Assembly: GCA_963738835.1 (NCBI GenBank)
Contig: CAVTYH010000001.1
Span: 1,612,001-1,676,000, forward strand
Direction: 5' to 3'
Source of the DNA: CAVTYH01 sp963738835
GTDB taxonomy: Bacteria > Planctomycetota > Planctomycetia > Pirellulales > JADZDJ01
Length of the DNA: 64,000 nucleotides
The notes below the pieces were generated by a model. That model searched no databases. It saw only the letters and a program-made list of their open reading frames with translations, and was not told the DNA's origin. Within the stretch, counting starts at the first letter, position 1, and every line of letters begins with the position of its first letter. The position numbers and the translations under genes were made by a program. This document shows, piece after piece, positions 1 through 8,786 of the stretch.

Positions 1-1184
1 TTCAGGGCGTGCAAGTAGTGAAGGGTTTCGGCCGCCAGCAGCAGGAAATCGACAAGTTCGTCGCCGCCAACCGAGCGGTGATGGACCAGAAAAAGAAAAT
101 CTTCTGGCGGCTGAGCATTTTCCAGCCGATCATGGGTTTTCTGACGCAAATCAATATGATCGTACTGCTCGGCTACGGCGGCTATTTGGTGGTGAAAGGC
201 GAGCTGGCGCTTGGGGCCGGACTATTTGTGTTTGCCAACTTGCTACAGCAGTTCGCCAATCAGGTGAGTCAGGTCACAAATATCGCCAACAGCATTCAAG
301 CCAGCCTCACCGGCGCTCAACGGGTGTTTGAAGTGCTCGATGCACCGTTGGAAGTGGAGGCGCCCGCACATCCCAAGCCGCTCGTTTGTGCCCGTGGGCA
401 TGTGCAGTTTGATCACGTTGATTTCGGTTATCGGCCTGAGTCGCCAGTGGTTAGCGACATTTCGTTTGAAGCCCAGCCCGGCCAATGCATCGCTTTGGTC
501 GGTGCCACTGGAACAGGAAAAAGCACTCTGCTGAGCTTGATTCCACGATTCTACGATGCCTCCGCGGGCAGGATATTGCTCGACGGAATCAATATCCGCG
601 AGCTGGATCTAGATCAACTGCGCCGCAACGTCGGCCTCGTGTTTCAAGAAAGCTTTTTGTTCAGCAATACCGTGGCGTCCAATATCGCCTTTGGGCATCC
701 CGAGGCATCGCGGGAACAAATCGAACGGGCTGCCAAAATCGCGGCCGCCGAGGAGTTCATCCAGCAATTGCCGCAAAGCTACGACACCGTCATCGGCGAG
801 TACGGCTCCAATCTCAGCGGCGGCCAGCGGCAGAGGCTGGCCATTGCGCGGGCAATTTTGTTGGAACCGCCGATTTTGATTCTTGACGATGCCATGGCGG
901 CGGTCGATCCGGAAACGGAACACGAAATCATGGCGGCGATGGAAAGTGCCATGCGCGGCCGCACAACGTTCGTCGTCGCCCATCGGCTGAGCACGTTGCG
1001 ACGAGCCGACCTGGTTTTGGTCCTCGATGGCGGCCGCATCATACAATTTGGCACACATGAAGAGTTGATGCAGCAAGACGGCCATTATTTCGACGCCGCC
1101 AACTTGCAAACCAGCGCGGCCGATTGGGAGTCGCTGACGACCTCCCATGATCTCGCCGCAAGCCAGACAGAAAGGGCCGCGTGA
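1..1184 (+). CDS. ABC exporter subunit A (permease-ATPase), 5' partial
   Basis: Half of a type I ABC exporter in the inner membrane. The reading frame is open from the left edge, so the first membrane helices are missing. The visible part has the last transmembrane helices (about residues 35-95), then a nucleotide-binding domain with Walker A GATGTGKST, Q-loop VFQES, signature LSGGQRQR and H-loop VAHRLST. The Walker B region reads ILILDDAMAAVD: the catalytic Glu of the usual DEATSSVD is Asp. This is the pattern of the non-catalytic half of heterodimeric exporters such as TM287/288. The stop overlaps the GTG start of the next gene (GTGA), so the two are translationally coupled partners. The substrate cannot be told from the sequence; drug or lipid export is usual for the family. 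Confidence 0.93.
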   Translation, partial: QGVQVVKGFGRQQQEIDKFVAANRAVMDQKKKIFWRLSIFQPIMGFLTQINMIVLLGYGGYLVVKGELALGAGLFVFANLLQQFANQVSQVTNIANSIQASLTGAQRVFEVLDAPLEVEAPAHPKPLVCARGHVQFDHVDFGYRPESPVVSDISFEAQPGQCIALVGATGTGKSTLLSLIPRFYDASAGRILLDGINIRELDLDQLRRNVGLVFQESFLFSNTVASNIAFGHPEASREQIERAAKIAAAEEFIQQLPQSYDTVIGEYGSNLSGGQRQRLAIARAILLEPPILILDDAMAAVDPETEHEIMAAMESAMRGRTTFVVAHRLSTLRRADLVLVLDGGRIIQFGTHEELMQQDGHYFDAANLQTSAADWESLTTSHDLAASQTERAA

Positions 1185-3032
1185 GCGATCATCCGGACGA
1201 CCGAATTTCAAGCTACAACATGTCATACACTTCATCTCGCACACTGACTCGCCTCGAACGCTTCGAAGAGCGCGAGGCCGACATGCGCCCGCTGGAGCTG
1301 GGGCTGATTCGTGCGCTTGTTCAGCTACACCAAGCCCTTCGCGGCGAAGCGGAATTGGCTGATTGTGCTGGTAATCATCCGCTCGATTCAGTTGCCGGCG
1401 CTCACCTGGGTCATTGCGGCCATCATCAAAGGGCCAATCTCCAGCGGCAACATTCAGGGCATTATTTGGGGCATGCTGGCGTTCACCGTGCTGGCGCTTT
1501 CGACGCAGTGGGTCATGCACTATCGCCAGCGGTTCGCGCTGGAATTGGGGGAATCGGTGGTGTTCGATTTGCGAACGCACATCTTTTCGCATCTGCAAAC
1601 CATGCCGATGAGTTTTTATCATCGCACAAAGCTCGGCCGCGTCATCAGCCGCATGAGCTCCGATGTAGAAGATGTGCGCATGGGCGTGCAGGAAGTGCTG
1701 TTCATCACGCTGGTGCAGGTTGGTCAAATGGCTGTTGCTGCGGCGTTCATGCTCTGGTACGACCGGATCTTGTTTCTCATGGTTCTGGGATTGGCTCCCA
1801 TTTTGTGGGCCATCAACCATCATTTTCGCCGCAGGCTGAGCTACAGTCTGCGGCAGATGCGCGATTCGTTCAGCCGCGTCACCGCCACACTGGCCGAAAG
1901 CGTCAACGGTATCCGCGTCACACAGGGTTTCGTTCGCCAGGATGTAAACGCCCAGATGTTCGGCGATTTGGTGATCGACCATGCCCAGTACAACACCGAG
2001 GTCAACCGTACGCAGGGCTTGTTCCTGCCGCTGTTAGATTTGAACAACCAGTTCTTCGTCGCCATGCTGCTGTTGGTGGGCGGATACCAGGCGCTTAGCC
2101 CCAATTCCACCGTGCATGTGGCCGATCTAGTGGGTTTCTTTTTCATGGCCGGCTTGTTCTTCTCGCCGATCACCGTGATCGGCAGCCAATACAATCAGGC
2201 CCTCACTGCGATGGCCGGGGCAGAGCGGTTGTTCAAGCTACTCGACACTAAGCCCGATTGGGAAGATGATCCAGCCGCAATCGATGTGCCTTCGATCGCA
2301 GGCCGCGTCGAAATGCGACATCTGCACTTCGGTTACGATCCGCAGCGGCCAGTCTTGCACGATGTCAGCTTTATTGCCGAGTCTGGCCAAACCATTGCGT
2401 TGGTCGGTCACACCGGCAGCGGAAAAACAACCATCACGAGCCTGATTGCCAAGTTCTATTTGCCAACGTCTGGTGAATTGCTAATCGATGGGCGCGATAT
2501 CCGCCAGATCACGAGCCAATCGCTGCACCGTCAGATCGGCATGGTCTTGCAGCAAAATTTTCTGTTCACCGGCACGGTGCTGGAGAACATCCGCGTCGGT
2601 CGGCCCGACGCCACCGATGCCGAAGTGGTCGCAGCGGCCCAGCGGCTCGATTGCCTCGATTTAATCGCCGCTTTGCCCAGCGGGTTCAATACCGAAGTGG
2701 GCGAACGAGGCGGAAGTTTATCGCTCGGTCAACGGCAGATTATCTGTTTCGCCCGCGCCATGCTGGCCGATCCGCGGATTCTGATTCTCGATGAAGCCAC
2801 GAGCAGCGTCGATCCGCTGACCGAGTTTCGCGTGCAGGCCGCGTTGCAACGGCTGTTGGCTGGCCGCACGAGCTTTGTTGTCGCCCACCGGCTCAGTACC
2901 ATCCGCCACGCCGACCAAGTGCTGGTGCTACAGCACGGCCAGATCGTCGAGCATGGCACGCACGCCGAACTTTTGGCTTGCGAAGGCGCGTACACCGCCC
3001 TGTATCGACGCTTTACCGCTCACGCCGCATGA
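1181..3032 (+). CDS. ABC exporter subunit B (permease-ATPase), frameshifted near the N terminus
   Basis: Partner half-transporter with about six transmembrane helices and a C-terminal nucleotide-binding domain. Walker A is GHTGSGKTT, Walker B ILILDEATSSVD has the catalytic Glu, and the H-loop is VAHRLST. The signature is LSLGQRQI instead of LSGGQ, so the defective ATP site would be made by subunit A's Walker B and this subunit's signature. The GTG at 1181 gives a cytoplasmic lead-in ending MRPLELGLIR. The frame then changes near 1311-1313 to RLFSYTKPFAAKRNW, which begins the first helix. One extra base there (a G after CGT) would account for it. A start at GTG 1311 would lose the amphipathic lead-in and the coupling to subunit A, so I prefer a frameshifted full-length gene. 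Confidence 0.9.
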
Positions 3033-3068
3033 TCGTTGGCAGACGCCCGGGATTTCGCAAAGGTGCGG

Positions 3069-3281
3069 TTACTGCGGTGTAACCGAGGCTGCCCGCGGGC
3101 CCTTGCCCTTGTTGCCGCCTTGCGTGTCCAGGGTGAATTCCACTTGCTGGCCAACTTCCAGATTGTCGAACTGCTGATCGGCCACCGTTGTGTGATGGAA
3201 GAACACATCGGTGCCGTCGTTGCTCTGAATAAACCCAAATCCCTTGTCTTGAACCAGCTTCTTAATGGTGCCTGCGGGCAT
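3069..3281 (-). CDS. Cold-shock domain RNA/DNA-binding protein
   Basis: A 70-residue CspA-type protein. It has RNP1 KGFGFI and an RNP2-like VFFHHT, both in the single five-stranded OB fold expected. Such proteins bind single-stranded RNA and DNA and melt mRNA secondary structure in the cytoplasm. The frame stays open upstream, but the chosen start gives MPAGTIKKL, the usual N terminus of the family, and full-length alignment to about 70 residues. A weak GGAG lies about 10 nt upstream. It is convergent with the ABC exporter, with only 36 bp between stops. Whether it is cold-induced cannot be judged. Confidence 0.93.
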   Translation of the reverse strand: MPAGTIKKLVQDKGFGFIQSNDGTDVFFHHTTVADQQFDNLEVGQQVEFTLDTQGGNKGKGPRAASVTPQ

Positions 3282-3613
3282 ACAAACCACTCCACGGGGC
3301 ACAAGTATGTCGATGCGCGAATGCCGGCGTGCGCCCTGATGCGCCGAACAAATGCGGCCACGGCAAATCGCTCTGTCTGGAACTATTCCGCCTGGAGCGC
3401 CTACCGAAGCTTGAAACCTGAACGTTGCTCCGGACGCCAACCGCTCTAAAGGCGATGCGCCGTGCAAGCCCTTCATCTGCACCGACCAATTTCCGGACCG
3501 TCCGCCGTTTGCGAACGATTGTCCGCAGTTTGCCTAACGACGAAGCGTAAAGATTAGAGTGCCGCGACATTAGAATCAAGCGGGGGGATGGTTTTATTTG
3601 GTGCCTGGTCGCC

Positions 3614-3682
3614 CGGTGTTTGCTACTCGGTGTTTAGGCGGACCGCCCGCCAGACACCAGACTCCGAGACCACCAAACACCG
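3614..3682. repeat. Nested inverted repeat in an intergenic gap
   Basis: Arms CGGTGTTTG (3614-3622) and CAAACACCG (3674-3682) are exact complements. A second short stem GGCGG/CCGCC and the related words GTGTTT and AGACACC lie inside. The gap 3282-3894 otherwise holds only one weak reading frame without family features. Confidence 0.6.
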
Positions 3683-3695
3683 CGCCTTCCAACGC

Positions 3696-3749
3696 AAACG
3701 ACCGATCGCGTGCTTCGCCTTCCGGCCTGGGCACGCGATCGGTTCGTTT
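3696..3749. repeat. Long GC-rich hairpin
   Basis: The left arm 3696-3713 (AAACGACCGATCGCGTGC) pairs with the right arm 3731-3749 (GCACGCGATCGGTTCGTTT) with one bulged base. The loop is 17 nt. There is no T-run after it, so it is not a classical terminator. It directly follows the inverted repeat at 3614-3682 and may be part of the same mobile palindromic element. Confidence 0.65.
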
Positions 3750-3894
3750 CTCACTTGGGTGTTCTTAATATGCAGGAGGCGAATCTTAGGGCCGAAAAAC
3801 CTCGATTTTATGATTCATTTTTCGGTGAGTCATCGGCGTCCGAAACGCCTCCTGCATGTTGATTTCTACGATTAACGTCGGATCTCCATAGGGG

Positions 3895-5169
3895 TTAATT
3901 GGCCACGGGACCTCGCATCATCAAGGGCAGTTGCGAATCGGTCGCGGCATCGGCTGCCGAATCGGTCGATTCAACTGCTGCCGGGGCAGCTGTCTCCGCC
4001 GTGGCGGGAGCCGTCGTCACCGTTTTGGGGGCAACTTCGGTCACTTCCACCGGCAGAATTTCCGCCCGGGCCAAAATCGTGCCGTTGTTGGTTTCATTCA
4101 CCTCGGGAATTTCCCGATGACTGTCGACCAGCACGTGTAACATCGGCAGGCCGGGCTGATTGGCAGTCACCGGCAAGCGGATGTCGATCGGCAACACTTG
4201 GCCAGACAGGATCGATTCGATCCGCACGCCAGCCTGCGGCAAGTCCTGAGCCGGGTTCGCATCGCGGGCCGCCAGCAGCAGTGCATTGAACGGGTGCTGA
4301 ATCGCCACGCGGCTGTTGTTACGAATCCACACGCGGTACGCCGGGCCAGCTTGCTGTGCCACGTCGCCGCTGTCGATCATCCGCACGGCAAGCAATTGCA
4401 GGTCCAAACCTTCTTCGACCACTACGACCGGCACGTCGTACCAGTAACCGCAACTGCAAGTATACAGCGGGCACCAGCAGGGATAGTCCCAGCAGTACCA
4501 CCACGGGCATGGATGGAAACAATGGCAGTTGTCGTGGCACTTGTCGTGATCGTGGCATTTGTCTTTGATCGAATCAACCAGGCCCGGAATCTTCTTGTCG
4601 ATGTGCTTCTCGTTCTTGATCTTGTCGGCCAGGCCGTTGATCTTTCTGTCGATCATCGGCTTGTCGGTCTTGATTTTGTCGGCCAAGCCAGAAATCTTCC
4701 GATCGATAATCGGCTTGTTGCTATTCTTCACCGCGTCGATCAAGCCTTTGTTGAAGGGCAGGGTCGTCTTGTTGTTAGTCACCGCATTGTTAATTCCGTT
4801 GAGCTTTGTATCGAACTTAACCGTGTCGCGCGGGACAAGCTTGTAATCCATCGACTGGATGCTTTTTGAATTGACCGACTGGCTGTTGAACTTCGGACCA
4901 GCGAAGCCGGTGTTGCCCGTTTGCTGACTGAACTGGATTGTGTTGCGGCTGACCATCGACGGGCCGCTGCTAGAGCCAGATGGGCCACTCAGCGTACGTC
5001 CGCCAAAGCCGGCTGCCTGAGCCATTCCGGCCAAGGCCACTACAACCAACGAAACCAGCCCGATCCGGGCTGTCCGCACCACTGCGTCGGTCCGACGGGC
5101 ATTCTTCTGCGTTTTCCGCGTCCGCCGAAAAGCGGCAGTCGCGACGGGGGTGAAGCATAAAGTAATCAT
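3895..5169 (-). CDS. Secreted CARDB-domain protein with Cys/His/Trp-rich insert
   Basis: A 424-residue protein. The start at 5169 has a GAGGAG ribosome-binding site about 8 nt upstream and gives a long basic n-region followed by a hydrophobic stretch ending AGMAQA, a signal peptide with an AxA site. The mature N terminus is Gly/Ser/Asn-rich. Then come three degenerate repeats of the type IDRKIxGLxDKIK (about residues 170-225). Next is a segment with about 13 Cys and many His, Trp and Tyr (about 226-265), and a C-terminal CARDB-like beta domain ending with NETNNGTI, a typical CARDB motif. The tail is rich in Ala, Thr and Glu. CARDB domains are adhesion modules of extracellular proteins. The Cys/His segment could bind metal or form disulfides. 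Function unknown; probably cell-surface. Confidence 0.8.
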   Translation of the reverse strand: MITLCFTPVATAAFRRTRKTQKNARRTDAVVRTARIGLVSLVVVALAGMAQAAGFGGRTLSGPSGSSSGPSMVSRNTIQFSQQTGNTGFAGPKFNSQSVNSKSIQSMDYKLVPRDTVKFDTKLNGINNAVTNNKTTLPFNKGLIDAVKNSNKPIIDRKISGLADKIKTDKPMIDRKINGLADKIKNEKHIDKKIPGLVDSIKDKCHDHDKCHDNCHCFHPCPWWYCWDYPCWCPLYTCSCGYWYDVPVVVVEEGLDLQLLAVRMIDSGDVAQQAGPAYRVWIRNNSRVAIQHPFNALLLAARDANPAQDLPQAGVRIESILSGQVLPIDIRLPVTANQPGLPMLHVLVDSHREIPEVNETNNGTILARAEILPVEVTEVAPKTVTTAPATAETAAPAAVESTDSAADAATDSQLPLMMRGPVAN

Positions 5170-5284
5170 CGCGTATCTCCTCTGAAGGAAAGCTTTAGAA
5201 ACTGAGCCAGGCGAAATTGCTCGGCCCTCTACGGAGATAAGCGTGGAATGCAAGCACTTGTTACAGCGGCCCCGACAGCCCTCC

Positions 5285-5330
5285 AGCCCAGGGGTTGCGG
5301 GCGCCATCGCCGCGATGGTCTCTGAGCTTG
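5285..5330. repeat. Dispersed repeat family 2, copy 1
   Basis: A 46-bp sequence beginning AGCCCAGGGGTTGCGGGC recurs at 51006-51051 with about six mismatches. It lies in the otherwise gene-free 5170-5931 gap upstream of the CARDB gene. Confidence 0.7.
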
Positions 5331-5460
5331 CCGCGGAGCACTCGTCAAGCCAGGGAGGCGATGTGGCCCAGCGAATGCTTCGTTTTCCTCGAGAAAATCG
5401 GGGATTGCACGGGGAATGTCGCGGTTCGCCGCGCCGCCGGACCACCAATTTCCGCGTTTT

Positions 5461-5576
5461 TCCAGCGGAATTCGCACTCCAGGAAGAGACGTGCGAAGAA
5501 AAAATAGAAATCGAGGGGGCAATGTTCGCGCGAAAACATCGAGAAAACCAGTGTTTTGCACCCTCGCATTGCTCCC
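5461..5576 (-). repeat. Dispersed repeat family 1, copy A
   Basis: On the minus strand this reads GCAAAACACTGGTTTTCTCG, then TTTTCGCGCGAACATTG, then CCCTCGATTTCTATTTTTTC. The same blocks occur in the same order at 62086-62190 and 62300-62395. Similarity to copy B continues upstream (GCAATGC/ACAATGC) and downstream (a GAATTCC block). No protein family is recognisable across it, so it is treated as a non-coding repeat in the 5170-5931 gap. Confidence 0.75.
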
Positions 5577-5808
5577 TCAAGGGTACTTCAACCGTGGTGG
5601 TTGCTCGTTGCATCTGACGAAAACCTCGTAAATTCTCGATCAAAACTCGTGTCGCGCCGTGCGGTGCCAAAGTACCCATACGGCGACTCGGCAAAATTCG
5701 CCCGAAAAATGGGGGACTGCATGCGAAGCGCAATCACTGCCGGGCGCATACCGGTTGGAGAGTACAGCCTGCAAGACGCGTCCGCCGCCCAGTGCGACAG
5801 GGCCTGAC

Positions 5809-5836
5809 ATTGTATCAAATAATGTACAAATGTCAA
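5809..5836 (-). promoter_or_regulatory. Candidate sigma70-type promoter with overlapping dyad
   Basis: On the minus strand the sequence has TTGACA, a 16-bp spacer, and TACAAT. The promoter overlaps an imperfect dyad (TGACATTGTA / TGTACAAATGTCA) that could be an operator. It points through the repeat copy at 5461-5576 toward the CARDB gene, about 640 nt away. Confidence 0.5.
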
Positions 5837-5931
5837 GTACTTTTCAGGCCACTGGAAAGCTCCTTACCAGCTCAGCATTGCATCCGGTTCAACCGATTTG
5901 GCTGTCGATGACTCTCAGTCATCGTTCGCTC

Positions 5932-6629
5932 TTAACCAAACCAATCGACGGGAGCAAATTGATTTAGCAGGTCAAGGCATGGGGGTATAAACAGCACGAC
6001 GAGCCCGACATTGTGCATCCAGCCTCGCGTTTTATGTCGCCACGTGTCAACTGAGATAGCCACTATGCCCACGGCAATCCACAAAATCGGCCGTGCAGTC
6101 CTAATCCATTGATTCAAAAACAATGGCGCGTTTCCAAACCTGTTCGGGTAAAGGTACATCGTCGTCGGCACAATCGGGGCGAGTACGACGAATGCTAAAA
6201 CAGCAAACAATGCTTTCCAATGTCTTTGTTCTTTTACGAAGTATAGAGCTATTAAAAACGGCAACCCGCAAACTAAAGAGATGCCGATCAAATTCCAATC
6301 AATTGCTAGGTGTGGAGCAAATCTTCGAACTGCGAAATCCACAAGTAGCCATTTATCCGATAAAGCGCCAAAGAAACTAAAATCCATTCGCCTGGCTGCG
6401 ATGGAAATGTCAGACGACGCCAATGGCGCGAGGCCATGATTAACAGGCTCTCGAATGCCGCGCCATAGGCCATTGCGTCGGGCAAGTCGCCCACAAAGAA
6501 CCACAGATTAAGCTGCGGTTGGCCGTGTTCATACTGCCGATTCAAGACCAAGACAATTGCTGTGCAAGCGGTCCAACCCAGGAGGTGAATGACTGACAAT
6601 CGCGGTTCATGGGCTGTGGAAGAATTCAT
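5932..6629 (-). CDS. Small multi-pass membrane protein, probably frameshifted
   Basis: Two overlapping frames on the same strand both encode hydrophobic helices. The upstream part (from 6629) has a helix around LLGWTACTAIVLVLNR and ends near 6306. The downstream part contains segments like LIGISLVCGLPFLIALYF, FAVLAFVVLAPIVP and ILWIAVGIVAI and stops at 5932. The overlap 6306-6385 is where one missing base would join them into one protein of about 230 residues. No family recognised. The start is 33 nt downstream of the stop of the next gene, so they are probably co-transcribed. It could instead be two small proteins. Confidence 0.55.
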
Positions 6630-6662
6630 TTGAATTGTCACCAGAGGGATGCACGGCGTCGT

Positions 6663-7889
6663 TTATTCACCGCCGCTAGCGTCCATGGTGCGCAGCGCGT
6701 AGCTGAAGGCCCCCAGCAGCTCGCCGCGCTGGGCGGTGTGGCAGTTGAGGCATTGAGTGACGGTGCGCAGCGAGCCGAGCATGCGGTAGGCGGGGCCTTC
6801 GTGGGCGATGACCAAGTCTTCGTCGGTCCGCAGTTGCTCCAAGGATGTCGTTTCAAACTTATCAAGCGAGCGCGTCGGGACCGTGTCGCCGGAAAGCTGA
6901 TCCATCCGCGGCAGATGGTCCAGCACATACACCCGCGGCTCGTCGAATTTGAGCAAACTCACGAGTTCCAAACGCTCGATGGTCCACGCGTGCGGGTCTT
7001 CCAAACTCGCGAGCGGCGGATAGTGTAATGCGTGGGGGACAAAACCGGCGACTTGCAGTTTATCATCTGGCATCGCACCGAATGTGTCAGCATCTAAAAA
7101 GTCGTCGTGACTGACGGTGTATAAATGATCGATGGCATCGGACCTCGCCGATCGCCAGAACGCTTTCCAGTCGCCACGGTTCCAGTCAAAGTTGTGCACT
7201 TCAGTTTCGTTAATTTGGATGTTGCGCAAATCAGGACGCACAATTGACTCGAACCGGGGTGGCATCATACGTCCGACGCCAAAGCCGAAGGACCTAACAA
7301 AGCCTTCATACGCGTGATCGTGAATTCGTTTTAGTTGATAATCTCGCAAGGACCAACTTGATTCCGACTCAAAGTCGTCAAGCCGCTTTAGCACACTAAA
7401 TTTGAGGGCCACGTTTGAGATGGAAGTCGATGGTGGAATTCGGGGCTCGTAGGCCAGTCGCTCTCGCACTGAAACGAGTGGAAAGTTTTGCCGCGCCTTC
7501 ATCAAGCTTTGCGTTTCAAGGAGACCAATAAGCATGCCCACAGCCAAGCCGCCGAGCATGCTTAACATGACTGCCTGAGCGATGGTTCGAGCACTCGGTG
7601 GCGGCCGCCGCGCCATGTAAACGCCGGCCGCAATCAGCATCACCGCGTTCAGCGCGAGGGCGAAGGAAACAAACAGTAACGAAAGGATTAAAACTGGGAC
7701 AGATGCCAATAATCCGCGGCTGCGGCGTTTTGGGTTGCTCACCAATCGACTGAATATCAGTGACATCACTCCAGAAACGATCACCGCAAACCAAAACACT
7801 CCGTTGTCAAAGCCAACAAATGTGGCACATGTCAGTACCACCGCGCAAAAAGCGACGATCGCTAGCAGGTCCTTGAGAGAGATTCGCAT
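6663..7889 (-). CDS. Membrane-anchored protein with C-terminal CxxCH haem motif
   Basis: A 408-residue protein. It starts MRISLKDLLAIVAF, an N terminus common among planctomycete membrane proteins, and has about four hydrophobic segments in the first 135 residues. A soluble region of about 230 residues follows, then CLNCHTAQRGELLGAFSY near the C terminus. CLNCH is a covalent c-type haem attachment motif, so the soluble part should be on the outer face of the inner membrane. The middle region has no family I recognise. It precedes the small membrane protein at 5932-6629. A role in electron transfer or in haem-based sensing is inference; the motif itself is plain. Confidence 0.75.
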   Translation of the reverse strand: MRISLKDLLAIVAFCAVVLTCATFVGFDNGVFWFAVIVSGVMSLIFSRLVSNPKRRSRGLLASVPVLILSLLFVSFALALNAVMLIAAGVYMARRPPPSARTIAQAVMLSMLGGLAVGMLIGLLETQSLMKARQNFPLVSVRERLAYEPRIPPSTSISNVALKFSVLKRLDDFESESSWSLRDYQLKRIHDHAYEGFVRSFGFGVGRMMPPRFESIVRPDLRNIQINETEVHNFDWNRGDWKAFWRSARSDAIDHLYTVSHDDFLDADTFGAMPDDKLQVAGFVPHALHYPPLASLEDPHAWTIERLELVSLLKFDEPRVYVLDHLPRMDQLSGDTVPTRSLDKFETTSLEQLRTDEDLVIAHEGPAYRMLGSLRTVTQCLNCHTAQRGELLGAFSYALRTMDASGGE

Positions 7890-7992
7890 CGGACAGCCCC
7901 CTGCGGTTTGAACGAGCGCCAGAAGAGGATTTCAATTTTACCAGATTCGCCGTGGGCAAGTCGAACTCGCAACTGGATTCGATTTCCGCCCG

Positions 7993-8085
7993 CCGTGTAG
8001 CGGCCGTGCTCGGCCCGGCGTTTTGGCGGAGTAGACGACTTCATCTTACAAAAAAGCGCGGGGCCGAGCCTGCGCCGCTACACGG
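7993..8085. repeat. REP-like palindromic repeat R1
   Basis: An imperfect palindrome: the left arm CCGTGTAGCGGCCG pairs with the right arm CGCCGCTACACGG through about 20 bp. The central loop contains ACTTCATCTTACAAAAAAGC, identical in R2 and R3. R1 lies 700 bp from the transposase, on the far side of the 159-residue gene. Confidence 0.85.
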
Positions 8086-8101
8086 GTTAAATAAGTGCGA
8101 T

Positions 8102-8581
8102 TTAACCGCGGCGGCGTTGGGCGAAAAGATCGATGGCAAAGCCGATGGCCACGCCCAGCAAAATGCTGCCGATGAAGCCCAGCGGGGCGAATGGCCGGGT
8201 CTGTGGATCGGTTAGTATGGCCGCGGTGGCGCCGATTCCGACCAGCGACCCGAAAACCGTGCCGACAATCAGCCACGGGATTTTGAATTTCAACCGCCAC
8301 GGGCCTGCGTATTTGTGAAACTCGCAAACCACGCCGTCGGCTTGGGCCTGCGCAATGCGCTCGAGCGCCTCCGGGCTGTAACCGAGTTCGGCAAGGTCCA
8401 CGGCTTCGACAATTTCCAGCCGGATGATGCGCCAGTGCTGTTTGAAGATGGCAGCCGCGGCAATTTTTTCGGCCTCGGTCTGCGAATCGCAATTCACCCA
8501 GCAATACGCCTGGGCTTTGCCAATCGTTTCGGCTTCGGGACTATCGGCCGCCGGTCGGGCTTTATACGACAGAAAAAACAT
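8102..8581 (-). CDS. Hypothetical protein with soluble N-terminal domain and two C-terminal helices
   Basis: A 159-residue protein. Residues 1-95 are soluble and include a stretch (AYCWVNCDSQTEAEKIAAAA) that looks like a small alpha/beta domain. Residues about 100-150 form two transmembrane helices (WLIVGTVFGSLVGIGATAAI and PLGFIGSILLGVAIGFAIDL), followed by a basic tail QRRRG that should stay in the cytoplasm. I do not recognise a family. It sits between palindromic repeats R1 and R2, and may simply be a host gene between repeats. Confidence 0.7.
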   Translation of the reverse strand: MFFLSYKARPAADSPEAETIGKAQAYCWVNCDSQTEAEKIAAAAIFKQHWRIIRLEIVEAVDLAELGYSPEALERIAQAQADGVVCEFHKYAGPWRLKFKIPWLIVGTVFGSLVGIGATAAILTDPQTRPFAPLGFIGSILLGVAIGFAIDLFAQRRRG

Positions 8582-8640
8582 TGGCGTTATTTATGAAGTG
8601 CAAATAGCAGCGATCCGTATCGTCAGCATGCCATTTTTAC

Positions 8641-8733
8641 TGTGTAGCGGCCGGGCTCGGCCCTGCGTTTTTGGCAGAGTGGACGACTTCATCTTACAAA
8701 AAAGCGCGGGGCCGAGCCCGCGCCGCTACACGG
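8641..8733. repeat. REP-like palindromic repeat R2
   Basis: The same 93-bp element as R1, with arms GTGTAGCGGCCGGGCTCGG and CCGAGCCCGCGCCGCTACAC. An inner stem GCGTTTTTG/CAAAAAAGCGC continues the pairing toward a loop of about 24 nt. It lies 53 bp beyond the stop codon of the transposase gene. Confidence 0.88.
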
Positions 8734-8786
8734 TTAACAATACACCGCGGAAGAGCGCGAATGTGGCTCGGAGTAATTCATGCAGG

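Noticed and set aside
609..1982. 457-codon open frame on the minus strand
   Set aside because: Antisense to two ABC exporter genes with full motif sets; sequence is rich in His/Gln/Arg and shows no domain. A GC-skew shadow.
3588..3875. 95-codon open frame in the gap between the cold-shock and CARDB genes
   Set aside because: Runs across the two hairpins and has no ribosome-binding site or family resemblance.
5229..5836. Several short frames in the gap upstream of the CARDB gene
   Set aside because: They cross dispersed repeat copies and the putative promoter; peptides differ between repeat copies in frame and content.
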